In this document: positions 60,452 to 64,000 of the stretch, one piece after another
Position numbering within the stretch: position 1 is the first letter of the stretch
Layout of the letters: each line of letters begins with the position of its first letter
Program-made: the position numbers and the translations under genes
Origin: an uncultured Porphyromonadaceae bacterium
GTDB taxonomy: Bacteria > Bacteroidota > Bacteroidia > Bacteroidales > Porphyromonadaceae
Reading direction: 5' to 3'
DNA length: 64,000 bases
NCBI GenBank assembly: GCA_947253625.1
Contig: CAMYAB010000007.1
Span: 1 to 64,000, forward strand
The notes under the pieces: model-generated
Told to the model about the DNA's origin: nothing
Database searches by the model: none
The model's input: only the letters and a program-made list of their open reading frames with translations

Positions 60452-61719
60452 TCCTTTTGCGCTTTTTTCCTCATCACATACAGGCGGTCATTGGGGCGTA
60501 TTTTCTCCGGCACCTTGCAGCTAAAGAGGGTCCCCTTGCACCGTACAGCCATGGTCGGCTCACCATCATTGAGTCGCATACCCTCAGCGGCAAAAAAGAC
60601 GGCACCCGTGGTCGGCCCCGACACCAGCAGCTCCTCCCCCTCTTGGACATACGAGCTCTCCAGCTCAAACTCCCCCACGCCGATCTGGCCATAGTACTTG
60701 CTCACCCTCCCCACAGCCACCTTCACCCGTGTGGCGGAGGAGCCATACCTATGCGTCCACTCCCCAAGCCTCCGACCGAGATAGTATCCATCCCAAAAAC
60801 CTCGGTTGAATACTCGGCTCAGGCGCTCATTCCACGCCTCGATCTTCGCCTCTCCGAACGTCCCATCTAGGCAGGCCTCTATTGCCTCGTTGTAGCAGGA
60901 GCAGACGGTCCGCACATACTCCGGTCCTCTGGCGCGTCCCTCTATCTTGAAGACCCGCACCCCGGCATCCATCATCTTGTTGATGAAGTGTATCGTCTTG
61001 AGGTCCTTGGGCGACATGATGTACTCATTCTCCACCGTCAGCTCCTCTCCCGTGCTGTTGTCAGTCACCCGATAGCCGCGCCGGCAGATCTGGTTGCAGG
61101 CCCCGCGGTTGGCGCTCGAGTTCATCTCATGCAGGCTCAGGTAGCACTTTCCACTCACCGCCATGCACAAGGCTCCGTGCGCAAACATCTCGATCCGGAT
61201 CAGACGGCCGGAGGGCCCACAGATATGCTCCTCCACGATCGCACGATGGATCACCGCCACCTGCTCGAGAGTCAACTCGCGTGCCAGGACCACGACATCC
61301 GCAAAGCGGGCATAGAACCTCAGCGCCTCCACATTGGTGATATTGAGTTGCGTACTCAGGTGCACCTCCATACCATGGCTATGAGCATAGTCCAGTGCCG
61401 CTATGTCACTCGCTATGATCGCCGATATTCCGGCATCTATGGCGGCATCGATGATCTGCCGCATCAACTCCATGTCGCCATCGTAGATGATGGTGTTGAC
61501 CGTCAGGTAGCTCTGCATACCTCGCTCACGGCAGAGGCGAGCCAGCTCACGCATATCCTCGGTGTCAAAAGTCTTGGCCGACCGAGCTCGCATATTGAGC
61601 CCCTCGATGCCAAAGTAGATCGCATCCGCACCACCCTGAACAGCCGCCCAAAAAGACTCCCAGCTCCCCACCGGAGCCATGATCTCATAGTCCGAACGGC
61701 TTTGTCGATCTCGTACCAC
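60424..61719 (-). CDS. U32 family peptidase-like protein (TrhP type)
   Basis: 431 aa. The U32 signature is present (FAHGALCMAVSGKCYLS with its cysteines, then NRGACNQICRRGY). TrhP-type U32 proteins take part in tRNA wobble uridine hydroxylation (ho5U), not proteolysis; this is the likely role. Starts directly after the folE stop (61719/61720). Confidence 0.9.
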   Translation of the reverse strand: MVRDRQSRSDYEIMAPVGSWESFWAAVQGGADAIYFGIEGLNMRARSAKTFDTEDMRELARLCRERGMQSYLTVNTIIYDGDMELMRQIIDAAIDAGISAIIASDIAALDYAHSHGMEVHLSTQLNITNVEALRFYARFADVVVLARELTLEQVAVIHRAIVEEHICGPSGRLIRIEMFAHGALCMAVSGKCYLSLHEMNSSANRGACNQICRRGYRVTDNSTGEELTVENEYIMSPKDLKTIHFINKMMDAGVRVFKIEGRARGPEYVRTVCSCYNEAIEACLDGTFGEAKIEAWNERLSRVFNRGFWDGYYLGRRLGEWTHRYGSSATRVKVAVGRVSKYYGQIGVGEFELESSYVQEGEELLVSGPTTGAVFFAAEGMRLNDGEPTMAVRCKGTLFSCKVPEKIRPNDRLYVMRKKAQKEWTKRSTAI

Positions 61720-62340
61720 TTACTTCCGGATTAGGTTCATGAATTCCTCCCGCGTCGACTCCTGCCTAAAGGCTCCCGTAAAAGCCGAGGTCATCGTCAC
61801 GGAGTTTTGCTTTTGGACCCCACGCATCTGCATGCACATATGCTGCGCCTCTATCACCACCATCACCCCCAGGGGGCTCAGTGCCGCCTCGATACAGTCC
61901 TTGATCTGCGTGGTCAGGCGCTCCTGCACCTGCAGACGACGAGCAAAAATATCCACCACACGGGGGAGCTTGCTCAGCCCGGTCACATAGCCATTGGGGA
62001 TATAGGCAATATGCACCTGACCAAAAAAGGGAAGCATATGGTGCTCACACATGGAGTAAAAGCCTATATCCTTGACGATCACCATGTGGCGATAGTCCAC
62101 CTCAAACCTCGCCGACATCAGCACCGCCTCAGGATCCTGGCGATACCCTTGGGTCAAAAAGCGAAGCGCCTTGGCCACCCGCACAGGGGTGTCCACCAAG
62201 CCCTCGCGATCGGGCTCCGGCTCGAGCAAGCGCACCACATCAGCTATCCTCGTGGCTAGCTCTCGCTCGGTGTACTCCACCAGGTCGCGATCCTGGTCTT
62301 GCGTGAAGTAGGGGTTGTCGTGATGGGGGGATGCACTCAT
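61720..62340 (-). CDS. folE: GTP cyclohydrolase I
   Basis: 206 aa from MSASPHHDN. Zinc and catalytic residues in FYSMCEHHMLPFFGQVH, GLSKLPRVVDIFARRLQVQERLT and the C-terminal QHMCMQMRGVQKQNSVTMTS are canonical. It makes dihydroneopterin triphosphate for folate. The start at 62340 overlaps the SPOR gene by 4 bp; the longer frame is antisense-free but not needed. Confidence 0.97.
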   Translation of the reverse strand: MSASPHHDNPYFTQDQDRDLVEYTERELATRIADVVRLLEPEPDREGLVDTPVRVAKALRFLTQGYRQDPEAVLMSARFEVDYRHMVIVKDIGFYSMCEHHMLPFFGQVHIAYIPNGYVTGLSKLPRVVDIFARRLQVQERLTTQIKDCIEAALSPLGVMVVIEAQHMCMQMRGVQKQNSVTMTSAFTGAFRQESTREEFMNLIRK

Positions 62341-62825
62341 AGCGGTACCTTCACTGTGGTTCGAACAATATACATGCCCCGGCCATGCGACGGGAATGCC
62401 TCTCGCATGCACTCCAGGCACTCCTGTGCCTCCTCGCGGCTCACAAAGTCACCCACCTGCACCCGCCAAAAAGGCGCATTGTAGATCGTCTCCGTCGTCA
62501 GCTCCGGAAAGTGAGCACGCACCTGAGCCGAACGCTCTGCGGCCACCTCCTTGCTGTTCACTGCATTTCCGCTATAGATCTGCACCCTATAGCCCTGCAT
62601 TGAGCGGTGCCGATCTCCACTCACCTCCGGATCACCCGGTTGGCACATCCTCACCAAGGCCGCAATAGCCGGTGACTGATAGATACGAATGACACCCTGA
62701 CCGGGCACATCCGACTCAAGCTCCTTCAGCAGATCACGCACCGGCGCGACCTCCTGTGCCTCCACAGAGGGTGCAACCAATAGCAGGAGCAACACTAGTA
62801 TGGGGTAAAGTTTATTCCTTTTCAT
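62337..62825 (-). CDS. SPOR-domain periplasmic protein
   Basis: 162 aa with a signal peptide (KRNK, then a hydrophobic run, cleavage after VEAQ). A C-terminal SPOR-like domain follows (GYRVQIYSGNAVNSKEVAAE, then FWRVQVGDFVSREEAQE). SPOR domains bind denuded glycan strands at division sites. It heads the operon SPOR-folE-U32-thioesterase-dprA. The -7 box is so close (62837-62830) that the mRNA may be leaderless. Confidence 0.88.
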   Translation of the reverse strand: MKRNKLYPILVLLLLLVAPSVEAQEVAPVRDLLKELESDVPGQGVIRIYQSPAIAALVRMCQPGDPEVSGDRHRSMQGYRVQIYSGNAVNSKEVAAERSAQVRAHFPELTTETIYNAPFWRVQVGDFVSREEAQECLECMREAFPSHGRGMYIVRTTVKVPL

Positions 62826-62829
62826 GCCA

Positions 62830-62837
62830 CAAAGATA
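62830..62837 (-). promoter_or_regulatory. -7 box of the SPOR-folE-dprA operon
   Basis: TATCTTTG on the minus strand ends only 4 bp before the ATG at 62825, so transcription would start at or next to the start codon. The -33 region is weak. Confidence 0.6.
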
Positions 62838-62934
62838 ACATTTCTACCCCTATTTCCGAGCCCGAGGCCTCCACCCCGCACTATCTTTGGCCCGAGAAAA
62901 GAAAAAAACGGAACCGCCCAGGATGACTTCATTT

Positions 62935-63140
62935 GAGAATGTTGCACGAAGTGCCATTCTCGCACATTTGAAGCAAATGTGCTGAGACTTTGCACGAAGG
63001 ATGAGATGCAAGGCCTGAGGATGAGGGCAAGGTGCACGTAGGGCACCAAGGCCTACCTGGCCGAAGGGAGCGTACTCACGTACGTGACCTAGGCCGAAGT
63101 CCGAAAGCAACGCCGCAGATCGCCTTCGTGCAACAGTCTC
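62935..63140. mobile_element. 206-bp MITE with 17-bp inverted ends and 6-bp target duplication
   Basis: The ends GAGAATGTTGCACGAAG (62935-62951) and, inverted, GAGACTGTTGCACGAAG (63140-63124) differ at one position. Direct TCATTT flanks both (62929-62934 and 63141-63146). Inside there is a further TTGCACGAAG at 62990, a GCACATTTG/CAAATGTGC hairpin and no ORF. These are the marks of a miniature inverted-repeat element moved by a transposase in trans. Confidence 0.82.
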
Positions 63141-63144
63141 TCAT

Positions 63145-64000
63145 TTACTCCCCGGCATAGGTCTTGAAGTGCTCCACCTGCTCCATCACTTGGTCAAAGA
63201 CTTCTCTGTTGTACTGAGGAGGATAGCCTTCTGCTCGAAGGCAGAAGTAGATCCTCTGATTGAGATCAGCACGTATTTTTTGATTGTTGAGCCAGTCGGT
63301 AAACGACGACTGTACGTCGATTAGCTCCTTAATCTTCTTAGCCAATGCCTTGCACTTATCGTTGATGATGAGTGAGCCTACACGCTTATCCTCGCCGTAC
63401 ACGAAGTTATACTTATCTCTGAGGTGCATCAAGATGTCATAAAAGGCTTTTTCTTCAAAAGTCAAGCCCAGCCCTCTGAAGCTCTCCTTGTCTTCGCCCA
63501 ACTGCCGGAGGAGCTCCATCGCCTGCCTAGTGGCTTCATCTATGATGGCTGCGACGGCTTCGCTCTGAGTGGCAGACGCCTCTTCCGCAGAGAGTGCCTC
63601 CTTTCGCGCGTGGTAGGCATCCAGCGTCCTACGAAGCAGCTCTTCATACTTCTCAGCTACCACCTTATTGGTGTTGTTGTATTCTCGGATGGTCTTGCGA
63701 AGCATCTTGACCAGGAGTTCGAGCCTTGTGGCAGGGAGCTTAATACTCTTGAGCCGCTCGGAAAACTCCGGACTGAATATTTGCTCCTCGACATCGGTAT
63801 CCAGGATGCTCACCACGGAGTTACAGCTCAGAGCCTCCTGCACCATACGTTCGACCGCTCTATTCATACTCTCCACGTCGTGCTTCTCGCCTGAAGTCTT
63901 ACGCACATACGAAGCTACGGCCATATAGCACTGCGAGAGGGAGAGCTCATCGTGCGAGAGTTCGCCGGAGGGCTGGCACACATCATAAGCCGCTCTCAGT
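63145..64000 (-). CDS. hsdR: Type I restriction enzyme R subunit, C-terminal part (runs off the window)
   Basis: About 285 codons of the 3' end; the frame is open to the right edge (LRAAYDVCQPSGELSHDEL). The helical C-terminus (AVERMVQEAL, EEKAFYDILMHLRDKYNF, IRADLNQRIYFCL) is the HsdR C-terminal domain that contacts the methylase complex. The nuclease and helicase parts lie beyond the window. The stop codon TAA (63147-63145) overlaps the MITE target duplication. Confidence 0.9.
   Translation of the reverse strand, partial: LRAAYDVCQPSGELSHDELSLSQCYMAVASYVRKTSGEKHDVESMNRAVERMVQEALSCNSVVSILDTDVEEQIFSPEFSERLKSIKLPATRLELLVKMLRKTIREYNNTNKVVAEKYEELLRRTLDAYHARKEALSAEEASATQSEAVAAIIDEATRQAMELLRQLGEDKESFRGLGLTFEEKAFYDILMHLRDKYNFVYGEDKRVGSLIINDKCKALAKKIKELIDVQSSFTDWLNNQKIRADLNQRIYFCLRAEGYPPQYNREVFDQVMEQVEHFKTYAGE

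Overview
The window looks like a Bacteroidota chromosome close to Porphyromonas. The evidence is the promoter style (TAnnTTTG -7 boxes, weak Shine-Dalgarno sequences), a Sov/SprA type IX secretion gene of 2063 codons, a single-chain transketolase, and an IntDOT-like integrase lineage. The species cannot be fixed from sequence alone.

Bases 79-39314 are one complete-looking tailed-phage prophage. It is integrated in the 3' end of a tRNA-Asp gene and bounded by 50-bp direct repeats, which gives an excised genome of about 39,186 bp. From left to right it holds: attL with integrase arm-type repeats; leftward repressor and RhuM genes; a rightward early region (excisionase-like HTH, Rad50/SbcC-like ATPase, small proteins, HU-like protein, RecT, metallo-beta-lactamase-fold protein, DnaD-like initiator with iterons inside the gene, DnaC-like loader, VRR-NUC nuclease); terminase, portal and a MuF-type head protein; an array of toxin tips and immunity genes; a Panacea toxin-antitoxin pair; scaffold, capsid and neck genes; a lysis cassette placed inside the tail region; tail chaperone with a probable -1 frameshift, tape measure and tail tip; an array of 22-bp repeats; and the integrase next to attR.

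The most striking part is 15.2-20.9 kb. The MuF minor capsid protein ends in a papain-like toxin domain. Downstream lie three further C-terminal tips (RelA/SpoT-like, papain-like, probable BECR nuclease-like), each preceded by a copy of the same pre-toxin linker. The first three toxins each face a small immunity-like gene on the opposite strand. This is a plausible capsid-borne polymorphic toxin with a store of replacement tips.

From 39315 on the sequence is chromosomal. It holds tRNA-Asp and tRNA-Ser, about 1.1 kb of broken recombinase and restriction genes, enolase, a YjbR-like protein, aroQ, then pyk / O-methyltransferase / rbfA / FtsX-type permease, then tkt / rpiB / M3 peptidase / ruvA / sov in tightly overlapping order, and a leftward operon (SPOR protein, folE, U32 peptidase, thioesterase, dprA). 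A 206-bp MITE with a 6-bp target duplication separates this operon from the 3' end of a type I restriction hsdR gene that runs off the right edge.
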